Below are positions 1-13,691 of a stretch of 64,000 nt of DNA, piece by piece (position 1 is the first letter of the stretch; every line of letters starts with the position of its first letter). This DNA is from Amblyornis subalaris (taxonomy: Eukaryota; Chordata; Aves; Passeriformes; Ptilonorhynchidae), in NCBI GenBank assembly GCA_018881555.1, contig JACAXG010000031.1, forward strand, positions 7,127,127 to 7,191,126. The letters run 5' to 3'. The translations under genes were made by a program, and so were the position numbers. Under the pieces are notes generated by a model. The model worked only from the letters and a program-made list of their open reading frames with translations, did not search any database and was not told the origin of the DNA.

Positions 1-3000
1 TTTCACCAGGAGATCAGAAAATAATCTGAGCTACAGCTCTCACAAAGGTGAAAGGGAATCCCTATCCTGTGTTACACTGTTATACCTGTTGCATCTTGTA
101 CGGGTCAAAGAGGAGGAGTTAAATCATGGCTAACACTAGTGAGCCACTCTNCTCAAATATTTTGCACAAATGAGGAGAATGCAATAAAGTGTTTGCAGTC
201 TCTCTATACAATGTTAATTGCAGAGTTTTGAAGGCACTGTATACCTGGTATATATTGTGAAGGACTCAGTAATGAATGTGTTGCAGAAAATTTCCAGCTG
301 GAACTCAAACAGGACCATTTAGAGATGTTTTACTGAACAGAAGTGCCAAATCTCTAGGTTAGGTTTTGGCAGTGGACCAAAAGTACTTTCCACAAGAGGT
401 GATTATTATGTATGATTCATACAGTGCATCCACATGAGTAAAAATAATACTGCTTAGCTCTCAGTGCTCAAAGTGCTTTTACATTTTCAAAGTGCTGTGC
501 ACACATTAGTTAATTAATGGAATAAAATAAGTTACATTTTTGTGCATTTAGCATTGACATTTTGACAATAAATGGTTTTGGAGACTTTCTATGCATCAGT
601 GCATTTGAGCAGCATGTATAAATTGTGCTGATGTTCTCGATTGTATTTGAGCAGCATCTTAGTAATTTAGATGCTTTTTACCTTATGATGAGCAGACAGA
701 TAGAGTGAAGGTTATCTGTAGATAGCAACGTACCATAAATAAGGCAACTTCTTGTCCTTTCTAATAAATCATAAATCTGCTCGCTAGCTCGTGCCCTGCA
801 ATCCACGTCAGAACTAAACATACTGGTAGAAGTCAAAAATCACTAAGAGCCATCATTAGCATTCCAACTGCAGAAACAGCTCCGTTCAGAAGATGGATTT
901 TGTGGAATTGGTATACCCGGGGTTAGGCANAGGGACTTGGTAAAGTGATAGAACATCTGCTGGCTATTTTCGGAGGACTGTCAGCCTATTACCATCTATT
1001 AAAATTAATTTAAAGGTGATCCCTTAGAGATGAATCTCTTTTTTTTCTTTTCAATCCTTATGAAAAATGTTGGCATACAGTCAACATTTATATCCCACTG
1101 GCTTTTTTCTTTTCTAAACAACCTATATTAGAGTTGCAATATCCTCTGTAGAAGCTATCCATCAATCATATCAAGCTGGCTTAGTGACCTTTCACATGAG
1201 GACATTTTGGCTGGATTGCTGTCCCAGTTCACAGTACCAAATCTATAATCATATTGGCTCTCAAGCATAGATCTTCCTCATTGGTCCCAGCCTCTCACAG
1301 ATGCAGACNTCCCAAAAGCAAGCTCTGAAGTGCAGTCATTCCATGAGTTGACCCAGNTGCCACCTCAAGTTCTTGAGTTTTTGGGAATAAGTATATGACA
1401 TCCAATTTGCCTGATGCGCTGNGCCTTGTTCCTCCTGATCTCCTTTCTGATAAGCAAGAAACACGCAGAGGTTGCATTTAGGTCACGCAGCTCCTGGCAT
1501 GGATTCTTTCAGGATGCTAGGAATCAAGCATTGCAAAATCGTGTGAAAATAGCTCATCATTCTAGAGTCGTTATTTAACAAACACCACATTATTTTGTTG
1601 AACCTATCAGACTGTCTTGGGCACATATAGGATGTACTTCTAGACAAATGATAAGCAAGTGATCCTGAGTTGATCTCATTTTTGGAACAGACACTGGATT
1701 GAGCATCCTGGGAATGGAAGTGTTTTTTCTAGCAGTACTGTAAATGTAATAGCTTCCTTTTTTGCCTGGTTCTGTCTTTTTCTGGTGGCAAAAAGATTAT
1801 CTCCAGCATCAAAATGAGACACATACAGTAGTTAAGAAAATCAGCCTTTGTCCTTGGAAAATTGTCTTTAATAGCTTGCGTTAATGGGTTTAATTTGATC
1901 TCTAAATGACAGATAACTTAATCGTAAAACATTTTCTTCAAGGAGAGAGATAAGGTAATATTTACATAAATGAGATTCAGTACAGGTTTTAGTAAGAGCA
2001 ATGGNTTCAGAGCTGTTTCAAGTTATGCCATGTGGCCTTTATTCTTGGGAAAACATTTTTTTAATTATTTCCGGTTTTGAAAGGCTCCTTTCTATTTAAA
2101 ACTTTCTGCAAAAGAGTTTTGCAAACTCTGTGTGTATATTGTTGCCTTATATCCTGGGTAGCAGGTCTGTTACCCCTTCACTTTGCTTCCACTACAGGAG
2201 TTTTAACAACCTCATTGGGTAGGAATTAATACCTTTCTATTACCAGTGTCATGTCTACCCATGCTCTCCCTCAAACAGAGGCTATATGGAGGTGCTGGGA
2301 GGAGAATTTGCAGTACATTGCTGCTAAGACAGGTTAAGTGAGCACTGTTTATCCCCTAAAAATGCAGGTTTTATGACATCTGTTGAATTTTTGGAAACCT
2401 AGATGTAGGCAGACAAAATTGGTGTCCAAGTGCTGCTGTTGTCTTCCCAGCAGGGTGGGAAACACTTGACTGCACTGATCCAAAAGCCCCTTNAAGTCAT
2501 CAGCCTTTGGATAAAGAGTGACAAACATGAACATTAATGGAGGATGAAGGTGAGAATGATAAAAGAAGTGATAGCAAACAAGGGAAATACTTAGTGGAAG
2601 TTTTCTTCTGGACTGCTCTCATTTACATTAGGTTGGAGGGACTTCATCAAATCGTGTATTTTGAAAAGCTTTCTGAGATGAAACCTTCTCGGTTTTAGAT
2701 GCATATGTACTTTTGTATGTGGGGGTTATCTGTCCTCTTTTGATGGAAATACTTTAAAAAGTTGAATTTTAAACCAACTTTGTAAGATCCAGCCAGATTT
2801 TTTTCCTTTGTCAATAATTTAGAAAATAACATGAAAACAGCTGGAAAGTATCCCAGCCCCTGAGGTGAGGTGAAACGTTTGCTTGACCTCAATGAGAAAA
2901 TTTTTGCCCAGTTTAGCATGACTGCCATTTTACCGTGTCTGTAACAGTGCACTTAAAAAGTTGTTTAAGCCATCATCATCTTCCAGGAGCTGTTTCTCCT

Positions 3001-3171
3001 GCCCTTTTTCTGCAGTTCAGCCATTTATTGTGCACCCTTCAGTAGCCTCAGCAACAGCAGTAGGGAGCTTTGCTTTCCAGGACATGCTCTTCCTGCTGGT
3101 TCCCAGCCTCGGGCAGTTCTGCCTCCTCCTGGCACTGGCTCTAGCATCCAAACTTAAATTGCTCATAATTT

Positions 3172-3358
3172 AGGAGCTGGAACACGTTGCCTTAGAGAAA
3201 TTGTGGATGTCTTATCCCTGGAAGTTTTCAAGGCAAGCCTGGATGGGGCCCTAAGCAACCANACCTAGTGGGAGACATCCCTGCCTATGGCAGGGACATT
3301 GGAACTAGATGATCTTTAAGGTCCCTTCCAACCCAAACCTGTGATTCTGATTCTGATA
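3172..3358 (+). mobile_element. CR1 LINE, 5'-truncated 3' end
   Basis: The sequence matches the familiar avian CR1 3' end, running from the GCTGGAACACGTTGCC block through CCTGGATGGGGCCC to CCTTCCAACCCAAACC and ending in the tail repeat GTGATTCTGATTCTGA. Divergence and a lost segment show it is old. The insertion is in the sense direction of the MACROD2 gene. Confidence 0.9.
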
Positions 3359-6300
3359 CCTCTCTGAAGGGTAGGAAGTACCATTACTTGGTCTCTCTGT
3401 GTGGTTTTAAGACCTGGGGCTGTTTTGTATTCAGAATCTTGCAGCAGCCGCTAGGATAATGGNAAGGAGGTGATCACATTTCTGTTTTCAAGCATATTTG
3501 GTTTTTGAGTGGTGGACTGAGCAAGTAATGCTGATTCTCCTGCTGACCCTGGGAAGGAGTGGGAATTGTATCAGTAGATATTACATGGTACTACAACAAA
3601 ACTGGTAAAAAACATCAAAAACATGAGAATTTTCCAAAGTGACACCTCAATCCAGCAAAGAGCTGGAGCATGACACTCTCGGGATTTAGTCTACCGCAGG
3701 TTGGATGCCCAGAGAGGTTTAGGTTGCTCATAATCATTGGGAACTTTGGGGTATTTAAGTCCAAGTTGTACTAAAAAGATAGTGAAAAACTGATGTTGTA
3801 AGGTAAAACATGATGCAAAAATTTGGCTTATGGGATGACAACGCCCTGCTTGATTGTATGCCACAATTCCATCTTATTCAGCGGAGCTCCACAATGAGGA
3901 TATAATGATAACTCTAAGTAAGCTGATGATTTATCTCCTCCAAAAGGCATGGTTGTTGTAAAACTGCCTATCAGATATTTTCAGAGTACTATCCTTCACA
4001 AGCCCTTATTTAACGCAGTTATATTTGCATGCACACCCTCTCTTCCCATTTGCCATTTGTCACTGAGATAGCAAATTACATTCATCAGAACCCATTCATT
4101 CCCCTAGTTTCGCTGAATACAGGATTATCTTGGCTGTGTCAGCTGCCCTATGACTGGGAACTGTGAAAAATGGAGGTCGCCTTCAGATATTCCAAACATG
4201 TATCTTCAAAAGACAGTAGGTATTAAGCTGGAAAAGATTAATGGGCTTTATGTCATCGTGTTTGTGTGGCATAAAAGTGAATTGTGCTGATTGATGGATA
4301 TCTTGGTAAAAACAAATGCATTTTTAAACTACTCTCCTGCCCCTTCCCTGACAAGTTTTAGTGACCATCAAAAGAAATATACTGAGAAGTTCCCTTAAAT
4401 CTTAGGCTGGTTTTACAGGTTTTTTCACCTTTAGGAAAATGAAAAACTTTTTGCAGTTGAGAACAAAACCACATGTGGACTATTAAGGACTGGTTATTTT
4501 ATAGCCTGTCTGTGTTTATATTAGCACTAGAGGACTATCACATCTTNTTTGTCATATAATTGTGCAGTATATAAGTAACTGGGACATACACAAATGGNTA
4601 ACAACAAAATTGTGAGTTCCTCTGAAAATGCTGTTATAATTTCATGTTTGGGATCCACATTCNTTCTTTAGGACAACCATTCTGCTTGTCAGGCAGATGG
4701 CTTTGTTCACACACAAAAAAAGTAACAGCTCAGCACAAAGAAGGCCAAAAAGGAAAGCTCTACCTGCCCTTGAATAATACACTGTATTAAAAAAGCATTG
4801 AAGTTATTCACAGNGTGAATTCTCTCATAAAGAATAAGTAGCTTTTAAAAAACAATCAGTGTATTAGGGAAAAAGAGTTATTGATTCACACAATGTATAT
4901 ATGGATGCATTGAAAGTATATTTCCACTAAAGGAAAAGCAGTGGTGTGCAGTGAAGCTTGTGAACTTTGCATATGACCATTGATGGGATGTTTTTTTTTT
5001 TTCATCTGTAGCATCTTTGGTTGAAAGAGAACAGGAGAAAAAACCCCAGGGTCCTAGTCTAGTTCTGCTGTTCTTGTTTCTCTGTGACCTTGGGCACATC
5101 AAGTCTTCACCTGGAGGCAGGGATCTAGCAGAGCTATCACAAAACTTGAATGCTGACCTGTGTTTGAGACCTGTGGGTAAAAGTGGTTCTCCAATGGGAC
5201 GTTTTAGGGGTTTTAAAGTGTTTCAGTTATGTGGAGATAGGCTTGGGCCATAGTGATAATTGCACTGGTGTATCTGGTACCTGTGTGATACTGGGAGTAT
5301 CAACAGCCCTCAGCTGTTGAATATGAGCATACCTGTAGGAACAGGCACAAAGGTCAAGGAGAGACACTCTAGCCATATTTTAAATTTATATTGAGTTTCA
5401 CTGGTAAGTGTGTTGCTACTTCATTTTGGTTTAGAGGCAGGATTGCCTTATATACTGGGGTGATGTTCGTATCAATATTTTAAACTGGTAATAAATTTTT
5501 GGGGTTTTTTCTTTTTGTTTGTTTGTTTTGTGGGTTTTTTTAATTGCCTTTGGACTTTTAATTATCTTTCACTCCAAGCTAAGCATGCATTCCATCATGA
5601 AGTAGGATACTAAAGCACTAATAATAACTTTCTGTTTCTAACTACAGTAGGACCACCATAAAAACCATTCCACTATGTTTGTGATAAGCATAAATAATTT
5701 TATAATTCATATGGTTTGTATGATTTTTTTCCTTCAATGGCTGACTAAGAAATATGATGGTTTAAGTAAGAGTTGCTTCTTCACAGCTAGTCCGCCATGG
5801 ATATTTGCTCTTGATGTGATATCATAACACTCCATTAATACCATTACTTGCAAGAGGTTTGCAGTAATGTGGATTTTTATTTAAAATCTTTGGATTCTTT
5901 GGATTCCAAAGAATCTCAAAACTCAAATGCATGAAAACCAGAGAGCTATATTCTGAGAGAGTACATTTCTCTCTCCCTGGATTGAAGGGTAGTCCAGAGA
6001 TGTCCTGTTTGCCTGAAGCTGGGCTCATTTGGATGATTGCAAGGTCAAGTAAACACGAGGTGTTTTGGCTCAGGTCTGCAGTGGATTTGAAGCTGAGCCA
6101 AGAGAAAAGCTCTTAAGGCTAGATGTGAACATCATCCCGCAGTTTGTTGATTGTCAAATTCACCATATCACTAGTCCGACACCTCTGCCCTGCTTAAATC
6201 TTGTTCCGAGGATGGGGGCAGCACCAAAGCTTTGTATTTGCCATAAATTCTTGATTGGAGTTCTTTTTGAGAGTAATTCTGCAATCATAGACCATGATGT

Positions 6301-7207
6301 CATGTCAAAAGGAGCAGACAGTNGGCTAGGCTCTATGCTTTAATGGTTTCTGTGAAATTAGTAATTATACCAGAAGGCTGAATTTTAATTTACAGTGCTA
6401 TGAAATTAGTAGTTTTTATAGGGCCTGAAGCATTCAACTTTAGAAAGAGTCTGTGAAAACATCTGNCCTGACCCCACTGGTTTCCAAGGGGAGATGGAGT
6501 CCTTTCTGCTCTGTTTGGTCAGGCAGGCTGCTATCTGGACAGCTGGCCAGATGTTCATGGTGCTCAGGGAAGGCAGCACCTCTGGCAAAGTGGATCACAG
6601 CTGCTGGGAGGTATATGGCAGATGCCTGTGTTATTTTACAAAGCTGGTATTTCCATGTTAGTTGGTTCCAATAGGATTACCAGAGGATCAGNTCAGGCAG
6701 AGGGTAGGCTGAAGGGGAGACCGTCAGCATCAAGACAGAACATCATCTACCAGTTCTTTAGTGGGGCAGAAACAGATGTTGGTCTCTGTACTTCTGTATG
6801 TAGTCAGTTCAATGCATTAGCTCAGTTCCGGTCAGAGAAGAACTCTGTCAGAAAAATAGAAAAGAAAGAGATGGCAAACAGGGTCTCTGAAGATAAGCAA
6901 GAAAGATATGTGGACTTCAGAGCAGAAAACTGAGCACTTGTCACAGAAATAGAAGAGATTTTACATCGTGTGCAGGGACCAGCTAGGGCACTCCTAGGCT
7001 GATCCTAGAGTGCATTAAAAATCTCTTGTTCCTTATTCTGTGCTCCTCACAGCTGAGATTTTGATTCCATGAGAGCATACCTTGGAAACTTGACTTAGGT
7101 GGCTTAGTTCTCACTGGTCTCTACAAGGGGAGTTTTGTCAGGCAAGGAAAACTAACAGGGCTGCCTGTGCAGTCATGGTCCAAACAAAGGAAAATGTGCA
7201 GCATGNT

Positions 7208-7340
7208 TGAATCATAGAANGGCTTGGGTCGGAAGGGGCCTTAAAGACCATCTTGTTCCAAACCCCCTGCTGTGGGCAGGGACATCTTTCACTGGACCAG
7301 GTTGCCCAAAGCCCCATCCAACTTTGAAGGTTCAGGGCTC
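7208..7340 (-). mobile_element. CR1 LINE 3' fragment
   Basis: Read on the plus strand it begins AATCATAGAA and GGCTTGGGTCGGAAGG and continues through the CCCCCTGC, GGGCAGGGACA and CCAGGTTGCCC blocks, which is the reverse complement of a CR1 3' terminus. Only about 130 bp remain. Confidence 0.9.
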
Positions 7341-8297
7341 CTTTCTTACAGGCACTGTAGTCAAGGCATATTAATGGGCTCAGGCAGCTCTGAACTGTGA
7401 CTGTTAAGGATATCTCTGAGAAAGTATGTAACNTTTAGGATAATGAAATGTCTATATCAGACAAACTTGAAATCTTGAGGAGGCAAATGTTCTGTCTGGT
7501 GCTACGGAGTATAAGCACCAATCCAAGCATGCTGAAGTCAATAAAAAAACTTCTGTTTTGCTTCACTGAGTTTTGAATTAAGTCCATGGAATTTTGATAA
7601 ACTAAAAATATTTCAGCAAGCTTCTGGTTTTCACTCTTGCCTTATGACAGTAGGTCCTGATGGGATCAAGCAGGGGTGTTTCATGAAAAGGATTTGCTGC
7701 CCCTACAAAGACCAAAAAGCTGCTTCTTTTTCTTTGTTGTTTGTTACCATTCATTTGATTTGGGATTGGGAAACATTTTTTGCAAGTTCGCATTGTTTTT
7801 CTATTGTGTATTTTCTGGTAAGATTTAAGTGATGATGAAACGTTTTGTCACATATAATAAAAAGCAGTCACTTCCTGCTAGGTAAATGTCCTGGTACTGG
7901 AGACGCACATAAAATCCATGGGAGTGCTGAAACGCAGTTGCGTTTGTGTTCATTGCAAGCTGTTATTTTGTTAGGACACAGGGTGGCAATGACATGGAAA
8001 CATTCGTTATATGAAATAGTCTAGAATGCCTTTTGATCAGTGTTCTGCTTCAGATCTGTTTTATATATCCAGCTTGGCACTTGGGTATACGTACAGCTAT
8101 ACCTGTGACAGCATTTGGCATGTTCTGTGGATTGTGCTTGGCAATAACTCTTTGAAACAATGTGTAAGTGCATAACTAGGTATTCCTGTCCCCTAGACAG
8201 ATAGGGAAGTGAAGCCAGAGGAATCACACAACCTGCCCGAGGCCACAGCAAAAGAGCTGAGATAAAAACATTGATATTTTTGATGCTAAAATATATA

Positions 8298-8597
8298 GAG
8301 AATCATAGAAAGGCTTGAGTTGGAAGGGACCTTAAAGTTCATCTGATTCCAAACCCCCTGCCATGGACAGGGACACCTTCCACTAGACCAGGTTGCTCAG
8401 AGCCCCTTCCAACCCGGCCTTCAACACTTCCAGGGATGGGGCATCCCAAGCTTCTCCAGGCAACATGTGCCAGTGCCTCACCACCCTCATAGTAAGGAAT
8501 TTCTTCCTAACGTTTGATCTTAATCTCTNCTCTTTTAGTTTAAAACCATTCCCCCTTGTCCTATCTCTATATGCCAGTGTGAAAAGTCACTCTATCT
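8298..8597 (-). mobile_element. CR1 LINE 3' fragment, about 300 bp
   Basis: This is a well-preserved reverse-complement CR1 3' end. It starts AGAATCATAGAAAGGCTTGAG, passes through the GCATCCCAAGCTTCTCC and TGCCTCACCACCCTCATAGT blocks, and ends at the CCCCCTTGTCCTATCTCTA block. It is among the longer CR1 tails here. Confidence 0.92.
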
Positions 8598-9101
8598 TTT
8601 TTATATAGATACAGCTGTAGAGTATAAATTCCTACTATAGCAGCACCTGCACACAGAGATGTGCATGTAAACATGCAGTGTCTTCCCACACATTGCAGTA
8701 GAGGGCAGGGTCCTTTAGGAAGCGTTTGTGGGACCCTCAGCAGCTTTCCATTATTCCTGTGCATGTCCCTGAGCACCCACCTGCCCAACCTCCCATGGAG
8801 CTCTCATAGATCATCAGTGGTCTGTGAGTGAACTTGCCCAAGGTGCAGCAACTCGCCAATAAACTGAAAACTCATGACATGTAAAGTGCTCTCAAAGTCA
8901 CCAGGGAAAATACAACTAACAAAACCCCAATGAGCAAAAACNAGGAGGAAATATTTTTGCTGCTTTCTTTGCAATAAGGTCAGTGCTGCTGCTGTTAGAC
9001 CAACTATGCTTTTATACCTAGTGGACAGGTTTTCAGTTCATGAGATACAGCTGTATCCTTCTAAAACTCTGGTGTTAGGGTCCATTCTACTGCAAAAAAT
9101 G

Positions 9102-9233
9102 TGTTCAAGGCCTGCCTGAATGGGGCTTGGAGCAATCAGATCTAGTGGAAGGTGCTCCTGCCTATGATGGGGGCATTGGAACTGGATAATCTTTAATGTC
9201 CCTTCCAACCCAAACCATTCTGTGATTCTATGA
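9102..9233 (+). mobile_element. CR1 LINE 3' fragment
   Basis: About 130 bp of CR1 3' end in sense orientation, from TGTTCAAGGCCTGCC through CTAGTGGAAGGTGCTCCTGCC to CCAAACCATTCTGTGATTCT, with the terminal octamer-like tail. Confidence 0.9.
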
Positions 9234-10668
9234 AAATAGCCTGAGTCCTGTAAGCCATGCAGAAGTTTACTAATTCTTATCGGGTACTGCTGCTAACAAA
9301 ACCACCTGGAAGCTATCCCCATCAAAATTAAATAAAGCCTGGCAAGGAAAGCAGGGCCCAAGGAAAAAAAAAAAAAGCAAAACAAAAAACCAATCAAATG
9401 TACTCACAGCCTTGAGCTGTGAAGCTGCCTACTAAGTGAACAGCTCATTCATTTTAACTCCCTTCTTCCTGTGCTGCAGTGCTCTTAATTTTGGGGTTCT
9501 TTGATCCACCTATTCATAGCTGTGAAGCGAGCAGAATTTAATCAGGCTCTGACAGGGGATGGTTGATTTTAGTACTGGCCTCCAAAAAAGAGCTGTCAAT
9601 CAGGGACAGACTTTAATACCTTCAACCTGGGCTGCTTTACACTTCTGCTGCAGTTGAGTGGTGCTTGATCAGCAGTGGAGGAGCTGGGCATCTGCAAAAG
9701 GCACTGGGGTTTACCTGGACACTGTTGGGGGAGTCCCTGCAGCATATTCCTTGCCCTTTGTAAAGGGGTGGTGAGACACTAGTCAAGCTGCCATTTCCAA
9801 GCCGCATGAGACGAGAGATTTCCTTGTTGAGCAAAGAGAGGATTTCCTAAGTGTGCATCCCAAAAATCCTGCTGAGCTTTTGTGGGCCAGTAGGCAAAGA
9901 AGGTTGATTGTCACATGGATTAAATCTTTCCTTATTGTACCTGGAATGCGCATAGCGAGGACAAGGGTTACTTTCCCTACCTAATCTCAAGTTATTTTAG
10001 CTCAGGATGTTAGATAAAATAGTCAGTGACTGGCAGAATGATAGAATATGGTTTAATTTCAGATTTACTATCTGCCAACACATGCCATTCAATCAGATAA
10101 ACACAGGATTTCAGCTGTCATCACAATATCTTATGCATACTTAAAAATAGAGCAGTTTTTCTCACACCAAGAAGAAATGGAACAGGTTTATATACAGGAT
10201 GTGTATAGTCAGGAAGCTAGAAATTTTGAAATAGTCTGCCATTTCTAGAGACATTCCCTATCTTTAAATTAAGGAATTATATTAGAAGTAGTAGAAATTC
10301 TCATGGAGAAGTTTTATCATTGTCAGTTGCACTGAATAAATAAAAGTAAGGGGAACACCTTGAGAAGCTGGACTACATAGAATGAGGCAAATGTCTGTAG
10401 GATTTACAGCAGAGAATATGAAATTATATAGAGACTCAAAACTTCTCTGCGTGGGGATATCATTCCTCCTCTGCTTTATACATTTCTATCCTTGCTGTTT
10501 TGTCTGTTCTGGTGCATTGGGCCTATCACTTGTAATGCTTGAAAATCTGCAAGGCAGANATAGAAGATGACAATCTAGTGTTACCCCAGCAATATCTTAA
10601 TCCAATTTTTACAAGAAATGTAATTTAAGCACTTGCTGACTAAAGCCTCCCTCCTGAAAACTTAGGTA

Positions 10669-10719
10669 GAATCATAGAATTATAGAATGGTTTGGGTTGG
10701 TAGGGACCTTAAAGATCGT
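10669..10719 (-). mobile_element. CR1 LINE 3' terminus, about 50 bp
   Basis: Only the extreme 3' end is present: AGAATCATAGAATTATAG followed by AATGGTTTGGGTTGG and GACCTTAAAGATC on the plus strand. The copy is severely 5'-truncated, which is common for CR1. Confidence 0.8.
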
Positions 10720-11085
10720 GTAAACTGTCATGTAGGTAAAATGTAACACCTCTTGGCAATGATGCTTTATGTTACGAATTTGTGAATATGGAGATCAGTA
10801 TGGCTTTTTGGCTTGAGCACATAACTAGTATGTGAGTTTTTTATTATATCCCTTGTGAAGAGTAGCTGATGCCATGGTCCAGCATATTTTTAAGGTCCAG
10901 CCTGGTTTGTTTACAAGGGNTGCACAGAACAGCTTGGCTCTGTAAGCATCATATGAGCAGACAACAGCAGGCAGTTTTCTTGCTGACAGATCTGGTGATA
11001 CGCTTCCCTGCTCTGCCCTGCTGCTTTCTCTCCTGCTCATAAGCCTCCTTCTTCCTTAACACCGACATAGCTTGTACCTTCAGTC

Positions 11086-11369
11086 TCATAGAGTATCACA
11101 GAAGGTTGGAGAAGATCTGCAAGGTCATCAAGTCCAACCTTTGAGTGAATACCACNATTCCCACTAAACCATATTGCAAATCTACTCATTTTTGGATAAT
11201 TTCCAGGGATGGTGACTCCATCACTTTCCTGGGGAACCTCTTCTAGTGCTTAACTACTCTTTCAGNGAAGAAATTTTTTCAAATTTCTTCAAAATTTAAT
11301 TTTCTTCAAATCGAACCTGAACTGCCCCTGGTGCAACTCGAGGCCATTACCTCTTGTCCTATTGCTAGT
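11086..11369 (-). mobile_element. CR1 LINE 3' fragment, second subfamily type
   Basis: The reverse-complement CR1 end begins TCATAGAGTATCACAGAAGG and includes GGTCATCAAGTCCAACC, the TTTCCAGGGATGGTGACTCC block and CTCTTGTCCTATTGCTAG. Its 3' end resembles the long CR1 at 46.5 kb rather than the GGACCTTAAAGA type of the neighbouring copies. A duplicated TTTTTTCAAATTTCTTC segment inside it shows later slippage. Confidence 0.85.
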
Positions 11370-12057
11370 TGTGATGTTTCCTCCCTACTTTGATCATTCA
11401 GGTTTCATTGTCACCTTTGGTTCAGAGATGTCCTTGTTAGTAGCTACTGGTATTTTCCAGCATAACCAGCGTTTGCCTGCTCTCATCCCCTCCAGTATTC
11501 TACTCAAAATGAGCTCAAAAATTGTGTCCTGAGCTGTCCAGCGTAACAGTGTCTTTGAAGCNGAGGCTTGGACTTCACTTCTAAGACCAGCTGCAGCAAA
11601 AAGATGGCATTTTCTACTGAAGATAAGGGAAAGAATTAATGTTTTGAGAGAATTCGTCCCACCATTTCCCTGCAGGGGAGGGGCTGATGATTTTTCTAGC
11701 CAGTGGAAAGGCACTCTTGAGGAGTTCTGTTACGATAGATTGTCTTATTGCCCATGGAGACACCAGGACAGCATAAGATGCCGAATTTCCTATTGCTTGG
11801 GCTTCATCCCTTTGTGGTAAAGCTCGTNTGCACTTCAGAGAAAAAGATGATTACTGGGTTGCAGGTCCCTCAGCTCAGCTGTGGGAAAGTCTTTTTGGCT
11901 TCCACAGCTCCCCTCCAAACTGGGTTTTGGCTGCAGAGGCATTTTGTGCTGTGCAGTGCAAACAGATAACAGAACAAAATCACAAGGCTGAAGTCTGGTG
12001 TGGGTGTTTTTCAACCTTAAAGGCTTTAGATTTCTGGGGTTTGTTTTGTTTAGCTTC

Positions 12058-12078
12058 TTTTTTTTTTTTTTTTTTTTT
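12058..12078. repeat. Poly(T) run of 21
   Basis: An uninterrupted T run is followed by GG. No retroposon body is recognisable next to it, so I take it as a simple homopolymer rather than a processed-copy tail. Confidence 0.9.
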
Positions 12079-12763
12079 GGTCTTTTTTAGAAAAGCTTTT
12101 CACATATAGTGATCTCCCAAAGAATTTATTGGAACTCATTGGTGGGTGGCGCATACATTATGGCTGTGGGTTCATTGATATGCTCAGCCTTGCTAAATAG
12201 ATGGCATATTAAATGTTTTATTTACCCTGTGTGCTACCTGTCATCTAATCAGCTTTTGTGTTTCTGCTGCATTCTGTTTGTATTATAGTGCGAATAAGTG
12301 GTTTCACATAAATCAAAACCACATGAAACCTTTTAAAGCCATTTTAAAATACTAAATGGGTTTGCAAATAGGTTTGTCGGACAGGATTGGAAAAACAGCT
12401 CTTTGCTTACCCATTTACTCTTTTGTACGCTTATTAGAAGCCCCCATGTGACTTTTTCATCAAACATTGCATCCCAGTTCTCATCTGGAATGCCAAAAGT
12501 CATTTATACTGTGCTCAAGAGCAGTTTGCATAAACAGGAGGCAGTTAACAAAGAATACAGTTGTGAGCTGCAATTGCAAAGATTATTTTATATATTACAA
12601 CACAGATGCACAATAAAGTCAAGACATGCAGCCCTCTGATGTTTTCTTGTTTGCCTGGAGCATAAAAGNGTGTTGGCTTAAAAGTTTCTTTGCCTTTATT
12701 GACTACTGTTGCCAATATGGATGANTGTGATCATTTCACTGTGAATCATTTTGTTTCTTACAG

Positions 12764-12845
12764 GTGGATCGTATCATCTTCTGCGTCTTTTTGGAGGTTG
12801 ACTACAAAATTTTCAAGAAGAAAATGGGCGAGTTTTTCCCTCTAG
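12764..12845 (+). CDS. MACROD2: MACROD2 exon encoding the end of the macro domain
   Basis: This internal coding exon of 82 bp starts in phase 0 and ends in phase 1. It is preceded by a pyrimidine-rich tract and CAG, and followed by the donor GTAGGT. The 27 complete codons begin VDRIIFCVFLEVD and end MGEFFPL, which I recognise as the last strand and helix of the MACROD2 macro domain; from memory the human protein is nearly identical here. Macro domains of this family bind ADP-ribose and remove mono-ADP-ribose from acidic residues of modified proteins. The main ligand-binding loops are encoded by exons left of this window. The paralogue MACROD1 has a different sequence at this point and lacks the long acidic tail that follows. 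Identity is firm; no N falls in the exon. Confidence 0.92.
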
Positions 12846-13691
12846 GTAGGTATAGTAATCAAGTGCCATTTGACTTTTAAAAAGGATGCAGCAAAAAGAC
12901 AACACTTGGCATCTTTTCTTCTTTCCAAAGCCAAATATTGAAATATGAACTTTCTCTAAAGATCAGCTGCACATAGAGGCTCTGATCGTGGACAAATGCA
13001 GACATTTAAAATGTGTGAACCATTAAAACTACTTGTAATACTGCTTTTGTATGCTCAAGACAGCTAATTTCTTCATTCCATTCTGTATCCATATCTCTTC
13101 CCAAAATCTCGTGTACGGTGCTGACTCTTGAGAAGAAAATTATTTGCACTAATGTATATAGCTCCTAGTGTACTTTGTCCGTGCTTTGCTCTTTCATTAA
13201 CGATGCTGGCAGGGTTTCTCTGGGTCTGAAAAGATACCGCAGGGGTTAGAGCCCAACTGTGTCTGAATGAGGACTTTAAACTTGAGCTGTCCCTGTGCAA
13301 GAATGAAAGGGAGAAAGATGGCTCTCGCCGGAACACTTGGGAAATGTTAGTCATTCATCTTAGATTTCTCACAGGAGGTTGCTTTCTAGAATTTAGGAAA
13401 ACCTGGTGGATAGTAAATTTGCTAATCCCCCTCCTCTGATAAGTCTGTGATTTATTTTTAGCATACATCATTAGAAATCTCTGCTCCATAATTTTATCAA
13501 CCCCAAAACTCCTCCCATTTTATTTTGCTTTGCACTGACATCAGTCTGACTATCTGTGAAAAGATCCAATTTTTAATATTTTGTTTTATCACCCATTTCA
13601 GAAGTGACAGTTGCTTAAATACTCCCTATGCTGTCTGTCTAGTGGAAAGTGCCTTGGAGTAATAGGAAGCAGAGCTTTGATGTGTTGAGAG

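Larger units (their letters stand above)
1..12763. other. Intron upstream of the macro-domain exon
   Basis: This stretch is AT-rich non-coding sequence, presumably the 3' part of a large MACROD2 intron. Six CR1 fragments are listed separately. Between them (1-3171, 3359-7207, 7341-8297, 8598-9101, 9234-10668, 10720-11085, 11370-12763) I see only short low-complexity tracts, such as GTTT-rich sequence near 5505-5541, and chance open frames of at most about 106 codons. No RNA gene or further exon was recognised. Confidence 0.75.

Noticed and set aside
9364..9390. A-rich tract as a retroposon tail
   Set aside because: A-run with interspersed C and G and no element body upstream; looks like simple low-complexity sequence.
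12058..12078. Poly(T) as the tail of an antisense processed pseudogene
   Set aside because: No coding remnant or target duplication was seen on either side.
12764..12845. MACROD1 instead of MACROD2
   Set aside because: The residues and the long acidic tail exons that follow fit MACROD2; MACROD1 ends shortly after its macro domain.
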